DNA of 64,000 nt from Hyphomicrobiales bacterium. GTDB lineage: Bacteria > Pseudomonadota > Alphaproteobacteria > Rhizobiales > Rhizobiaceae. The notes below the pieces were generated by a model. It was given only the letters and a program-made list of their open reading frames with translations. It made no database searches and was not told the DNA's origin. The translations under genes and the position numbers were made by a program. Below, piece after piece: positions 18,790 through 27,381 of the stretch. The stretch is taken from assembly GCA_900470155.1 (NCBI GenBank), contig UBZT01000021.1, forward strand, positions 19,767-83,766, given 5' to 3'. Position 1 is the stretch's first letter. Each line of letters opens with the position of its first letter.

Positions 18790-20199
18790 TTGAAGACATA
18801 TTCCTTAATCATCGGTGGCAAGACAATACCAACATATACGCACATGGAAGTCAGGAATCCTGCCTCCGCCGGCGTGGTAGGAATGGCTCCTAAAGCCACG
18901 CTTGAGCATTTGGAGCAGGCAGTTACGGTTGCTGAGCACGCGTTCAGAACATGGGGTGCATTGAGTTCCGAACGTCGCGCTGAAGCCTGTATGGCTGTTG
19001 CACAGAAGATTGAGGATCATGCAGAGGAGCTTGCCCAACTCATCACGCGCGAACAGGGAAAACCGCTGAATGGAAACGGCTCCCGCTGGGAAGTAGGTGG
19101 TGCTGTTGCTTGGGCGCGCTACACAGCCACACTGGATACGCCGATAGAAGTCCTGCAGGATAATGGTGATGGTAAAGTCGAACTCCTGCGCAAACCACTC
19201 GGTGTCGTGGGGTCTATCACGCCTTGGAATTACCCCGTCCTGATCGCTATCTGGCATATCCTCCCAGCCATACGCACGGGCAATACCGTCATCATCAAAC
19301 CCTCACCTTTGACACCTCTGTCGACGATCAGACTGGTCGAACTGATCAACGAAGTGCTCCCACCGGGTGTGGTGAACTGCATCGCCGGCGAGGACCATCT
19401 CGGTCCCGCCATGGCCGCACACAAGTCGATTCGAAAGATCGTTTTCACGGGTTCCTGCGCCACTGGCCAGAAGATCATGAAGACCGCAGCTGAAACGATG
19501 AAGCGCTTGACATTGGAAATGGGTGGAAACGACGCTGGTATTGTCCTACCCGATGTCAGCCCCGAACAGATCATCGAAAATCTCTTCTGGGGCGCATTTT
19601 TGAACAGTGGCCAAACGTGTGCTGCTCTGAAACGGCTCTATGTGCACGAGAGCGTATATGAGGAGGTGTGCGCCAAGTTGGCGGAGTTTGCCAATCGCAT
19701 TCCCGTCGGGGACGGCCTTCTCGAGGACAGCCTGCTAGGCCCGATTCAAAACAAGCGGCAATTCGACAGAATTGTCGAATTGGTTGAATTGGCCAAAATA
19801 GAGGGCGGTAGAGTGCTGACCGGTGGAGAGATCAAACGAAAAGGCCCCGGGTTCTTTTATCCGGTCACGCTGATCGCTGACTTAAGCAATGGCTCTCGTC
19901 TAGTGGACGAGGAGCAATTTGGGCCAGTATTGCCGATCATTAAGTATCGCGATTTGGATGAAGTCATCTCGCTCGCCAATGATAATCCCAACGGCCTTGG
20001 TGGCTCGGTTTGGTCGCGCGATCTCACAAGGGCAGCCGAAGTTGCCTCCAGAATGGAGTGTGGCTCAGTCTGGATCAACAAACACGGCGCCATTCAGCCC
20101 AACGCCCCCTTTGGCGGCACCAAGACCTCGGGATTCGGCGTGGAATTCGCGATCGAGGGCTTGAAGGAATTCACCGACATTCAAGTCATCTTTTCATAA
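18790..20199 (+). CDS. NAD(P)-dependent aldehyde dehydrogenase
   Basis: A 469-residue aldehyde dehydrogenase, paralogue of the one at 9118-10524. The catalytic Asn147, Glu243 (LEMGGND) and Cys277 (NSGQTC) are all present. The start is a TTG at 18790 behind GAAGGAAA. It is placed between the TetR gene and a phospho-lyase-type aminotransferase, so it would oxidise the aldehyde released by that lyase, for example acetaldehyde to acetate. A broad-specificity aminoaldehyde dehydrogenase is also compatible with the sequence. Confidence 0.87.
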   Translation: MKTYSLIIGGKTIPTYTHMEVRNPASAGVVGMAPKATLEHLEQAVTVAEHAFRTWGALSSERRAEACMAVAQKIEDHAEELAQLITREQGKPLNGNGSRWEVGGAVAWARYTATLDTPIEVLQDNGDGKVELLRKPLGVVGSITPWNYPVLIAIWHILPAIRTGNTVIIKPSPLTPLSTIRLVELINEVLPPGVVNCIAGEDHLGPAMAAHKSIRKIVFTGSCATGQKIMKTAAETMKRLTLEMGGNDAGIVLPDVSPEQIIENLFWGAFLNSGQTCAALKRLYVHESVYEEVCAKLAEFANRIPVGDGLLEDSLLGPIQNKRQFDRIVELVELAKIEGGRVLTGGEIKRKGPGFFYPVTLIADLSNGSRLVDEEQFGPVLPIIKYRDLDEVISLANDNPNGLGGSVWSRDLTRAAEVASRMECGSVWINKHGAIQPNAPFGGTKTSGFGVEFAIEGLKEFTDIQVIFS

Positions 20200-20226
20200 C
20201 ATTACTGTGTCTGATGAGGTCAGAAA

Positions 20227-21537
20227 ATGAACGCTTTCCAGAACATGACATCGTCAAGGACACAACTGATGATGGCCAGAAGAGAACGTCTGCTAGGACC
20301 TAACAATCCTACCTTCTACGAAGAACCGGTTCATTTCGTTCGGGGCGAAGGCGTCTGGCTGTACGATGCGCACGGTAGAAGATATCTCGATGCTTACAAC
20401 AACGTGCCGCACGTGGGCCACTGTCACCCACATGTCGTTGAGGCGATCTCGCGTCAGGCGTCCACCCTCAATACACACACACGCTATCTTCACGATACCA
20501 TACTGGACTATGCGGAGCGCTTGACAGCCACATTCCACCGCTCCCTGTCGACTGCATTGTTCACATGCACAGGAAGTGAAGCCAACGATGTTGCATTAAG
20601 GATGGCGCGTACCGCTACCGGTAATCGCGGCATCATCGTCACCGATTTTACGTATCATGGCAACACAACGGCTGTGATGGAACTTGCAACGCTGCTGCCC
20701 CGTGAAGACGGCTTCAGTACCTACCTGCGAACCATTCCCGCTCCAGATAGTTATCATTTGGAGCCTGGGGAAGTCACCAAAGAGGACATGGCAACTCGGG
20801 TACTCCACCATCTCGATGCAGCGATTGCATCTCTGCAGGACGCGGGACATGGCGTGGCTGGCATCTTGCTGTGCCCAATTTTCGCCAATGAAGGATTCCC
20901 AGATCTTCCCGCCAGCTTCCTCGAAAGCATCGCAACAAAAGTAAGAGCAGCAGGCGGACTCGTAATTGCCGACGAAGTCCAGTCGGGATTTGGCCGGACG
21001 GGCGGCGGCATGTGGGGTCACCAGTATTCCGGTTTCGTTCCTGACATTGCGACTATGGGCAAGCCGATGGGCAACGGCCACCCGATAGGCGGCTTGGTGA
21101 CTACCTCCGATATCATGCACTCCTTCCGCACGAAGAACCTCTACTTCAACACATTCGGGGGTAATCCCGTTTCCTGTGCCGCCGGCCTTGCCGTTCTCGA
21201 AGTTATCGAGCGCGAGAAGCTGATCGAGAACGCCCGGGTAGTCGGAGCCTACTCCAAGAACAAAATGTTGGAACTCCGGGAGAAATTCGGCTTTCTGGGA
21301 GATGTACGTGGTGCTGGTCTATTTTTCGGCGCCGAGTTTATCAGACCGGGTGAACGCCTGGCCGCAGATCCGAAACTTGCCAAGCAAGCGACGAATTTAA
21401 TGCGGGAAAATGGCGTCGTCATGGGACTCATCGGTAGAAAAGAGAACCTCTTTAAAATCCGACCTCCCATGCCTTTCTCCAAATCCAATTCCGACTATCT
21501 TTTCGAAATCTTGTATCACGTCTTGCGTCGTCTCTAG
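20227..21537 (+). CDS. class-III aminotransferase-fold enzyme, probable amino-alcohol O-phosphate phospho-lyase
   Basis: A 436-residue PLP enzyme. The cofactor lysine is Lys279 (ATMGKPMGNGHP) and Asp249 (IADEVQSGFGR) contacts the pyridine nitrogen. The N-terminal block YNNVPHVGHCHPHVVEAI followed by LNTHTRYLHDTILDYAERL is much closer to mammalian ethanolamine-phosphate and phosphohydroxylysine phospho-lyases than to ordinary omega-aminotransferases. Those enzymes eliminate phosphate and ammonia to leave an aldehyde. The co-encoded kinase and aldehyde dehydrogenase fit exactly. A true omega-transaminase cannot be excluded. It starts 27 bases after the aldehyde dehydrogenase gene. Confidence 0.75.
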   Translation: MNAFQNMTSSRTQLMMARRERLLGPNNPTFYEEPVHFVRGEGVWLYDAHGRRYLDAYNNVPHVGHCHPHVVEAISRQASTLNTHTRYLHDTILDYAERLTATFHRSLSTALFTCTGSEANDVALRMARTATGNRGIIVTDFTYHGNTTAVMELATLLPREDGFSTYLRTIPAPDSYHLEPGEVTKEDMATRVLHHLDAAIASLQDAGHGVAGILLCPIFANEGFPDLPASFLESIATKVRAAGGLVIADEVQSGFGRTGGGMWGHQYSGFVPDIATMGKPMGNGHPIGGLVTTSDIMHSFRTKNLYFNTFGGNPVSCAAGLAVLEVIEREKLIENARVVGAYSKNKMLELREKFGFLGDVRGAGLFFGAEFIRPGERLAADPKLAKQATNLMRENGVVMGLIGRKENLFKIRPPMPFSKSNSDYLFEILYHVLRRL

Positions 21538-21688
21538 ACTAACAGGGCACCTTAGAATTGGTTGGACGCGCCCGACCACCGTAACGACCAAACGTTCGAA
21601 GTCTCTCGGTGGCAAATAACTAAGCTGCCATGCTGACAGTCCAAGAGAATCGATCCGACATCAAAGGAGCGCGCTTACGTGAGGTCCT

Positions 21689-21731
21689 GGCACCTGCAGG
21701 TTGACTTTATCACAATCAAGCTACAGGTGCC
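21689..21731. terminator. imperfect inverted repeat, putative terminator
   Basis: Two 16-base arms (21689-21704 and 21716-21731) match at 14 positions around an 11-base loop; the outer 8 bases GGCACCTG/CAGGTGCC pair perfectly. It lies between the convergent phospho-lyase gene and the chemoreceptor remnant. No U-run follows. Confidence 0.45.
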
Positions 21732-21749
21732 GGCAGCCTCCAGCTCTAA

Positions 21750-22178
21750 TTAGAACTCCTCCCAATCTGCCTTAACGGCATGCGCTAAGCCTGAGCCTGC
21801 ACCTTTTCCATGACCGAAAGCGCCTGCAACCTTCCTGGCGAGCGCGCGAGCAGCAGATGGCACGGCTTGGTGCTCACTCACGGAGGCGACCACAGTGTGC
21901 TTGGACGTGCCAAGTGACTGGTTAGCTTTTGCGGTACGGAACTGTGAGACAAGTCGACTCAATTCATCAGCTTCGCTGGCGAGTGAATGGCTTGCCGCAG
22001 TCTGCTCTTCGACCATTGCGGCATTTTTCTGGGTCGCCTGATCGATGTTGTTCACTGCTTCACTGATTTCTTTGATACCAGTGGACTGCTCCCGAGATGA
22101 ACGAACGATGGCCGACACGTTTTTATCAATTTCTTGTACCTGATTGATGATTTCTAACAGGGAGGTGCCTGTCTCAGG
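21750..22178 (-). pseudogene. C-terminal remnant of a methyl-accepting chemotaxis protein
   Basis: About 140 codons of a chemoreceptor tail remain: LLEIINQVQEIDKN, then SREQSTGIKEISEAVNNIDQ and KNAAMVEEQTAASHSLA, ending in a variable tail with a terminal WEEF that could be a CheR-binding-type end. The reading frame is closed by a TGA at 22179-22181, just where homology to chemoreceptors stops. The signalling hairpin, membrane spans and sensor are all absent. It is a decayed fragment at a recombination junction, unrelated in detail to the intact receptor at 2594-4045. Confidence 0.75.
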
Positions 22179-22594
22179 TCATAACCAATTGTCTGAAAGA
22201 ACCTTTTCACTGCCTGACCGAAGAGCAGTGAAATGGAAAAGTGTCTTGAACTCACGCGACATCCAAAAGACCTCAGGTCTGGACAGGATTCGAACCACCG
22301 CCCCGTTCGTCCGCCCCTAAGATCGGTGAATGCTTCGGCTCTTGATTTAATGATTGTCGATATGTGCTCCCTGAGCGCAGCGCTTGGCCTTTTTGCTCGA
22401 CCCAACGATTTGTGAAGACGCTAATCGGGTCGCTTTCAGCGGCGACGCTGGCCGTGGAGCGGGTCGGCTAAAGCGTCCAACCGCTCGCCTAGGCGCGGTG
22501 CATTTTGATAGTCGCGTGAACGTCTGAACTCGCATAAGGAACGGTCCTTCCACTTCCGGCCATGGACCACGCACGGCTTGCCGACCGTCGAAGT
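22179..22594. other. non-coding junction between catabolic region and conjugation operon
   Basis: No credible gene lies between the chemoreceptor remnant and the end of trbI. An inverted repeat, TTCACTGC (22206-22213) and GCAGTGAA (22225-22232), could be a terminator or a mobile-element relic. In several rhizobial plasmids traR or traM follows trbI; I see no recognisable trace of either here. Confidence 0.5.
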
Positions 22595-23911
22595 CTAGGG
22601 TCGGTATGTCCCTGGCAATATGACGTCCTGATCGACCAAAACGTTAAACTTGTACCCCGGCCGTATCTCCAACGTAGGCTGGACACTGAGGTTCCGGCTG
22701 ATTGTCTGCTCCGCGAGTCGACCGAAGCTCTCCGCGAAATTCCGCCTTGCCGCATCTGATGCCGTATCCTGCGTGGCAAGCGTCGAACTTTCGGGTATGG
22801 ACGCATCGATCCCGGTTCCAATCAGCGCGATCAGCGCCGCTGAGCCGAACGTCCTCCAATAATGGTTGTTCACCTTGTCGTGGAAGCCACCGTAGCCTTG
22901 CGTGTCCGTGCCCGCCATCCCGCCAATCTGTAGCGTGGATCCATCAGGGAAGATGATATCGGTCCAGACGACGAGAACCCGGCTTTGCCCGAACGACACC
23001 TTGCTGTCGTAGCGCCCGAAGAGCTTCGCTCCTTGCGGGATCAGCAGGCGATGCCCGGTCGCGCTGTCGTAGACATTCTGGCTGACCTGGGCTGTGATAC
23101 GACCGGGCAGGTCCGAATTGATGCCTGTTATCAGCGTCGCCGGAATGACCGATCCGCGCTTGAGTTCATACGGCGACTGCTGTGGCACGACACGATTTGG
23201 GAGATATCCGAGTTCCTTGAGATCGGCGTTGAAAAAGTCCTCTTTGGAGTTCTGCCCGTTCGGATCGACATTCTGCCCGCCGAGACCAGCCCGCAACGCG
23301 GCGGCATAGAGATCCGAGGAGCCGCCGGCGGTTGTCGACGGCGAAGTGTTTGTCGTCGTTCCGGCCGAGTTGGTGTCGTCAGCCCTCGCTTGCAGCTTGC
23401 CGCGATCAATCGCGAGCGGTGCGTCATAGGCCGCATCATTCGCCTGCAGCCGAGCCATGCGTTGACGATGCCGCTCGCGCAGATATTGCTCCCGTTGTTC
23501 GCGCTCGAGGCGGGCCCGCCAGACCTCCTCGTTTTCCACTTCCTGCCCGCGCTGCTGTTCCTGGTTTTGTCCCGGCTGCGGCGTGAAGGGATTGCTTGTC
23601 TTTTCGTCGGTCTGCTTTGTCTCGACAGGAGTCGGCTGGAACGTCGTCTGCTGCTGCGGCTCGCCGATGATGCCGTCCGTCACGCCGCGCTTGATCTGGT
23701 CGGCGAAGGTTGAAGCCGGATTGCCCGAGCTTGTGTCCGGTCCGCTGTCCTTTCCGAAGTGGAGACCACGGGACGAGAGCCCGTAGAAAATCACGCCCAG
23801 GAAAGCGATGACCAAAGCGATTGCCACGATAATCGGCAGGCGGTTGATCCGCTTGATGCCAGATTCCGCTTCGGCATTCGCAGCGCCGCCAAGTTGCAAG
23901 GATTGGACCAT
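22595..23911 (-). CDS. trbI: conjugal transfer protein TrbI
   Basis: A 438-residue VirB10-like protein. A single N-terminal membrane span (residues 27-46, PIIVAIALVIAFLGVIFYGL) is followed by a proline/glutamine-rich periplasmic linker and a C-terminal VirB10-type domain (LIPQGAKLFGRYDSKVSFGQ, then QIGGMAGTDTQGYGGFHDKV). It bridges the inner and outer membranes in the mating-pair formation apparatus. It is the last gene of the trb operon and lies 11 bases after trbH. Confidence 0.93.
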   Translation of the reverse strand: MVQSLQLGGAANAEAESGIKRINRLPIIVAIALVIAFLGVIFYGLSSRGLHFGKDSGPDTSSGNPASTFADQIKRGVTDGIIGEPQQQTTFQPTPVETKQTDEKTSNPFTPQPGQNQEQQRGQEVENEEVWRARLEREQREQYLRERHRQRMARLQANDAAYDAPLAIDRGKLQARADDTNSAGTTTNTSPSTTAGGSSDLYAAALRAGLGGQNVDPNGQNSKEDFFNADLKELGYLPNRVVPQQSPYELKRGSVIPATLITGINSDLPGRITAQVSQNVYDSATGHRLLIPQGAKLFGRYDSKVSFGQSRVLVVWTDIIFPDGSTLQIGGMAGTDTQGYGGFHDKVNNHYWRTFGSAALIALIGTGIDASIPESSTLATQDTASDAARRNFAESFGRLAEQTISRNLSVQPTLEIRPGYKFNVLVDQDVILPGTYRP

Positions 23912-23922
23912 GATGCTTCCCT

Positions 23923-24396
23923 TCAGCCACGTCGCATCAGTGAGAGCGCGCTCGCCGGCGCAGCACCGCTGGCAGTCACGGTGTAGGCCCGGCCGAGCTC
24001 GACGCTATCGGTCGAAAGGCGCGCCAGCACTTGTCCGTCGAAGGGCACGATCACATAGGCGAGCGGGATGATCTTCGTACCATTGTCCGTCCTCTGGTCG
24101 GTAACGACGGCATAACCCCAGCCTTTCAGCGCCGCCTCCAGAGCCTGCCCGAAGGGTGACGCATCTGCCTTCAGCGCAACCGTCGCCTTGCCGGGTCCGA
24201 TATGCTCGGCAAGGCGGCTGACCATATCGCCGGCAATGGCGCTTGCCGCCGGGCCGGAGATCTCGGGTGGTGCGTTGCTCGCGACGAGACCGTCAGTCCC
24301 CATCGACTGGCATCCGGAGAGGAGGATGGCGAAGGTGCCAGTTGCGGCAAGGGCGCGGATGGGGCGCAACAGGAGATCGTGGGCAAAAGCTCGCAT
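23923..24396 (-). CDS. trbH: conjugal transfer lipoprotein TrbH
   Basis: A 157-residue protein with a lipoprotein signal peptide; the lipobox is LLSGC. The remainder includes GPGKATVALKADASPFGQAL and VTDQRTDNGTKIIPLAYVI, as in TrbH. It acts in the mating-pore outer membrane region. The ATG at 24396 overlaps the trbG stop by one base (TGATG), which implies translational coupling. Confidence 0.85.
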   Translation of the reverse strand: MRAFAHDLLLRPIRALAATGTFAILLSGCQSMGTDGLVASNAPPEISGPAASAIAGDMVSRLAEHIGPGKATVALKADASPFGQALEAALKGWGYAVVTDQRTDNGTKIIPLAYVIVPFDGQVLARLSTDSVELGRAYTVTASGAAPASALSLMRRG

Positions 24397-25250
24397 CACC
24401 GTCCTCCTCTTCTGATCGTCACCTTCTCCTGTTTCCAGCCGACGCCCGAGACCAGCACCGCGCGATCGACATGATAATCGACGACCATCATGTCGCCCTT
24501 CATCCGGTAGTTGACGATGCGGTTCTGGCCGCCAGATGTGACGAAGAGCACCGGTGCATCCTGGCCGGAGATCGAGCGCGGGAACTGGATGTAGGTTTTC
24601 AGGCCATCGGAATAGACTCGTGTCGGCCGCCAGCCGGCCCTGCCTGAGACCGAATAGGAAAAGTTCAACTGCTCGGCCGGCACGCCGGCGCCGGGGATGG
24701 TGCTCGCCTCGAGGCGGGCGTTGATGTCGGCGAGCTTCGCAGAGACATCCTCCGGATACTCGAAACCGACACGGGCCATGTATTGGCTCGAATGCGACTT
24801 GAGCTGGATATGATAGGTCCGCCGAGAGGTCGTGACCACCATCGAGGTGACGAGACCAGGCTCAGACGGCTTGACGATCAGATGGATCGCCTGACCACCG
24901 GCCGCCCCTGACGTGGCCGGTTCGACCTTCCACCGCACAGTGTCGCCAACCAACACGTCGCGAACGACTTCCCCGCCCTGAAGCTCGATATCGCAGACCT
25001 GCAGCGGTGAGCAGACAACCGAGGGCTGAACCTCGCCATATAGAAAGATCACCTTGCCGTCGGCTCCCTTGGTCACGAGACCACGCGATCCGCGCCACTG
25101 GCCGGAGATGCTCACGCCCTTCGCCTCATTGGCTGTGACGCCATCGGCCGCAACGGTATCGAGAGGTGCAAGGGCGGAGAACGCCAGCGCCGCTGATATG
25201 ATGGCGCTGGCAGTCAGCATGGCCGGATAGTTCTCAAGTCGGATATTCAT
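24396..25250 (-). CDS. trbG: conjugal transfer protein TrbG
   Basis: A 284-residue VirB9-like protein with a hydrophobic N-terminal export signal (residues 7-34) and the VirB9/CagX fold (ISGQWRGSRG, KVIFLYGEVQPSVVCSPLQV, then FEYPED and KTYIQFPRSISGQDAPVLF). It forms the outer-membrane ring of the type IV secretion channel with TrbI and TrbH. The start is adjacent to the end of trbF. Confidence 0.92.
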   Translation of the reverse strand: MNIRLENYPAMLTASAIISAALAFSALAPLDTVAADGVTANEAKGVSISGQWRGSRGLVTKGADGKVIFLYGEVQPSVVCSPLQVCDIELQGGEVVRDVLVGDTVRWKVEPATSGAAGGQAIHLIVKPSEPGLVTSMVVTTSRRTYHIQLKSHSSQYMARVGFEYPEDVSAKLADINARLEASTIPGAGVPAEQLNFSYSVSGRAGWRPTRVYSDGLKTYIQFPRSISGQDAPVLFVTSGGQNRIVNYRMKGDMMVVDYHVDRAVLVSGVGWKQEKVTIRRGGR

Positions 25251-25266
25251 GTTCGGGCCATGCCTT

Positions 25267-25944
25267 TCAAAGCTGCGCAGTCCAGTCGAAGTCCCTGACG
25301 TAGAGACCGATGGGGTTGAGACGGATGACGCCCTCGTCCTGCGGCGGCGTGAGGGTCACGGTTGCGATGCCGCGGAAGCGGCGTGTTGCCGTCTCCTTGC
25401 CGCGACGGTCTCGCTCGAACTCGGTCCAGTCGAGCTGATAGGACTGGTTCGACAGAGCGACGATGTTGTTGACCTCGACCGCCACCGTCGCAGTCTTCGC
25501 TTTCTCGAAGGGCGAATTGGAACGGAACCAGGCATTGACCTTCTCTGTCGCCGGATCCGAGGTCCGGAGCAGGCCGTAGGTCCGGTCGATATATTGCTTT
25601 TGCACCACCGCATCCGGCGTCACGCTTCGGAAGTTCGAGACGAAGCTGCCGAGCGTGGCGCGCACCACACGCGGGTCGGCATATTCGATCTGCTGCGGGA
25701 AGCCGGCATTGGAGGCCGTTCCGAGCTTGTCGACCTCGACGATATAGGGAACGAGTTTCACCTGCGTGCTTTGATAAAGTGCGTAAGTGAAGCCGATCAC
25801 CGCCATGGTCATGCCCGTGATGCCGACGATGCGCCAGGCCGCGGCGGCCTTCACATAGGAGCCATAGCGCTCGTTCCATTCGTTGCGCGCAGCGAGATAA
25901 GGATTGGCGATAGGGGGAATATTTGGCGGATTGCGTCCGGCCAT
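25267..25944 (-). CDS. trbF: conjugal transfer protein TrbF
   Basis: A 225-residue VirB8-like protein. It begins MAGRNPPNIPPIANPYLAAR, has one membrane span (residues 35-56, AWRIVGITGMTMAVIGFTYA) and then a periplasmic NTF2-like domain (VLPYIVEVD-type start, DWTEFERDRRG, IGLYVRDFDW). The ATG at 25944 has GGAGG upstream. Overlapping open frames here are not coding. TrbF links cytoplasmic ATPases to the periplasmic core. Confidence 0.92.
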   Translation of the reverse strand: MAGRNPPNIPPIANPYLAARNEWNERYGSYVKAAAAWRIVGITGMTMAVIGFTYALYQSTQVKLVPYIVEVDKLGTASNAGFPQQIEYADPRVVRATLGSFVSNFRSVTPDAVVQKQYIDRTYGLLRTSDPATEKVNAWFRSNSPFEKAKTATVAVEVNNIVALSNQSYQLDWTEFERDRRGKETATRRFRGIATVTLTPPQDEGVIRLNPIGLYVRDFDWTAQL

Positions 25945-25960
25945 GGGGATCAGCCTCCAG

Positions 25961-27157
25961 CTACTTGTTCTCGTTGATGGGTGGGGGCGGAGGTGGCGGT
26001 GTTGGTCGGCCCGACTGACGCGTCTGGTCGAGCTTGGCGTTGGCAAGCCCGAGCAGAGACCCGGCATAGGCGCCGGGTGAGGCGATCGCCTTCTCCTTGG
26101 CTGCCGATCCGGCAGCCCATCCAGCACTTCCAATGCCGGACGCCATGCCGCGAAGTGCCGCTCCCGCCATCGAAGAGCCCCCTGCCCGCGCCGAGCTTGC
26201 CGTCTGCGCCCCTTTCGTTGCAGCACTTGCGCCGAGGAACGCCCCGCCGGCTGCAAAGGTCGCGGCCTGGCCGCCATGGCGGATCGCTTCCATGCCGCCT
26301 GCGATCGAGGCTCCCTGCACCACGCCCTGCAGGATCGGCGGCACATACATGGCGATCACGAAGACCACGACCGAAATGCCGGCGATCGCAAGTGTGGTGA
26401 TGAACTGCTCGGATGTGGCCGTCGGCGCCTCGGCCAAGCCCAGCAGAATGTCGGACCCGATTTTGGCGATCATCACCAGTGCCATCAGCTTCATGCCGAC
26501 GGAGAAGGCGTAGACCAGATATTTGACGGAAAAGTCCTTGGTGAAGGACGAGCCACCGAGACCCAGCATGATCATGCCGGCAAGCAGGCCGACATACATC
26601 TCGACCATGACGGCGACGAAAATTGCGGCGACCAACGAGAAGCATACGACGACCACGACCATGGCAAAGACTGCGGCGATCGCCAGAGCATTGTCCTCCC
26701 ACAGACCAAACTTCGCCTGTTCGGACATCTTGGTCGCGACCCGGATGCCCGCGTCGAAGATGTTCGCCGGTGAGGCCGAGCCACCGCCGGTGCCGATTTG
26801 GTAGAGGCTATCGACCACGGCCTTGGCGAAGGACGGACCCTGGTCGAGGATAAAGGCGAAGAGGCCGATGAACATGATCCGCCGGACGAGTTCGGCAAGC
26901 CAGCTGTCGAGCGAGGCGGCGTTGATCGCCAGCCACACCGCGGCGATCCCGACCTCGATGCCAGCCAGGATCCAGAACAGCGAACGCGCCGCGTTCATCA
27001 CTGTCGTCTCCCAGCCCTTGGCGGCCGTGACGACTGAATTTTCCAGTGTGGTTAGAACCGAACCCTGTTGGGCAAGCGCCGGTGTCGTGACCAGCAGGAT
27101 GAGGCCGATCAAAATGAACGAAAGCTCCAGCTTCCGGGAGGGACGGACGATCACCAT
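25961..27157 (-). CDS. trbL: conjugal transfer protein TrbL
   Basis: A 398-residue polytopic membrane protein related to VirB6. It has an N-terminal signal-like segment (ILIGLILLVTTPALAQ) and about six transmembrane helices between residues 60 and 270. An Ala/Gly-rich tail follows, ending in a poly-proline run. It forms part of the inner-membrane channel for DNA. Its start overlaps the end of trbK by 7 bases. Confidence 0.92.
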   Translation of the reverse strand: MVIVRPSRKLELSFILIGLILLVTTPALAQQGSVLTTLENSVVTAAKGWETTVMNAARSLFWILAGIEVGIAAVWLAINAASLDSWLAELVRRIMFIGLFAFILDQGPSFAKAVVDSLYQIGTGGGSASPANIFDAGIRVATKMSEQAKFGLWEDNALAIAAVFAMVVVVVCFSLVAAIFVAVMVEMYVGLLAGMIMLGLGGSSFTKDFSVKYLVYAFSVGMKLMALVMIAKIGSDILLGLAEAPTATSEQFITTLAIAGISVVVFVIAMYVPPILQGVVQGASIAGGMEAIRHGGQAATFAAGGAFLGASAATKGAQTASSARAGGSSMAGAALRGMASGIGSAGWAAGSAAKEKAIASPGAYAGSLLGLANAKLDQTRQSGRPTPPPPPPPINENK

Positions 27158-27381
27158 CGCGGCTTCATCTCCTGGCCACCGCGGATGTCGCGGTCCGGAT
27201 CGCCACTGAAGAACTTTTCGCGATGCTCGCGGCGCTCGGTTTCGGAGGCAGGTCGCGTAGCGGCTGTGCCCGACCCGGACACCGGCGCCGGACGAAGTTG
27301 GACCATGTTCCAGGTGACGATGCCGGCGCCGAGTGCGGCGATTCCCGTCAAGACGAGGATGATATTCAGACGCAGGCTCAC
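27151..27381 (-). CDS. trbK: conjugal transfer entry-exclusion protein TrbK
   Basis: A 76-residue protein with an N-terminal membrane segment (LNIILVLTGIAALGAGIVTW) and a short polar tail ending GGQEMKPRW. Size and position between trbJ and trbL identify it as TrbK, which reduces mating between cells that already carry the plasmid. I see no lipobox cysteine. The tail sequence RDIRGGQ...PRW also ends TrbJ, an odd local similarity. Confidence 0.82.
   Translation of the reverse strand: MSLRLNIILVLTGIAALGAGIVTWNMVQLRPAPVSGSGTAATRPASETERREHREKFFSGDPDRDIRGGQEMKPRW

Noticed and set aside
22280..22300. GATTCGAACC resembling a tRNA T-arm
   Set aside because: The flanking stem does not pair, and no anticodon, D-arm or acceptor could be found around it.
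25247..25879. Leftward 210-codon frame overlapping trbF
   Set aside because: Arg/His-rich product typical of an off-frame reading; trbF in the other frame is clear.
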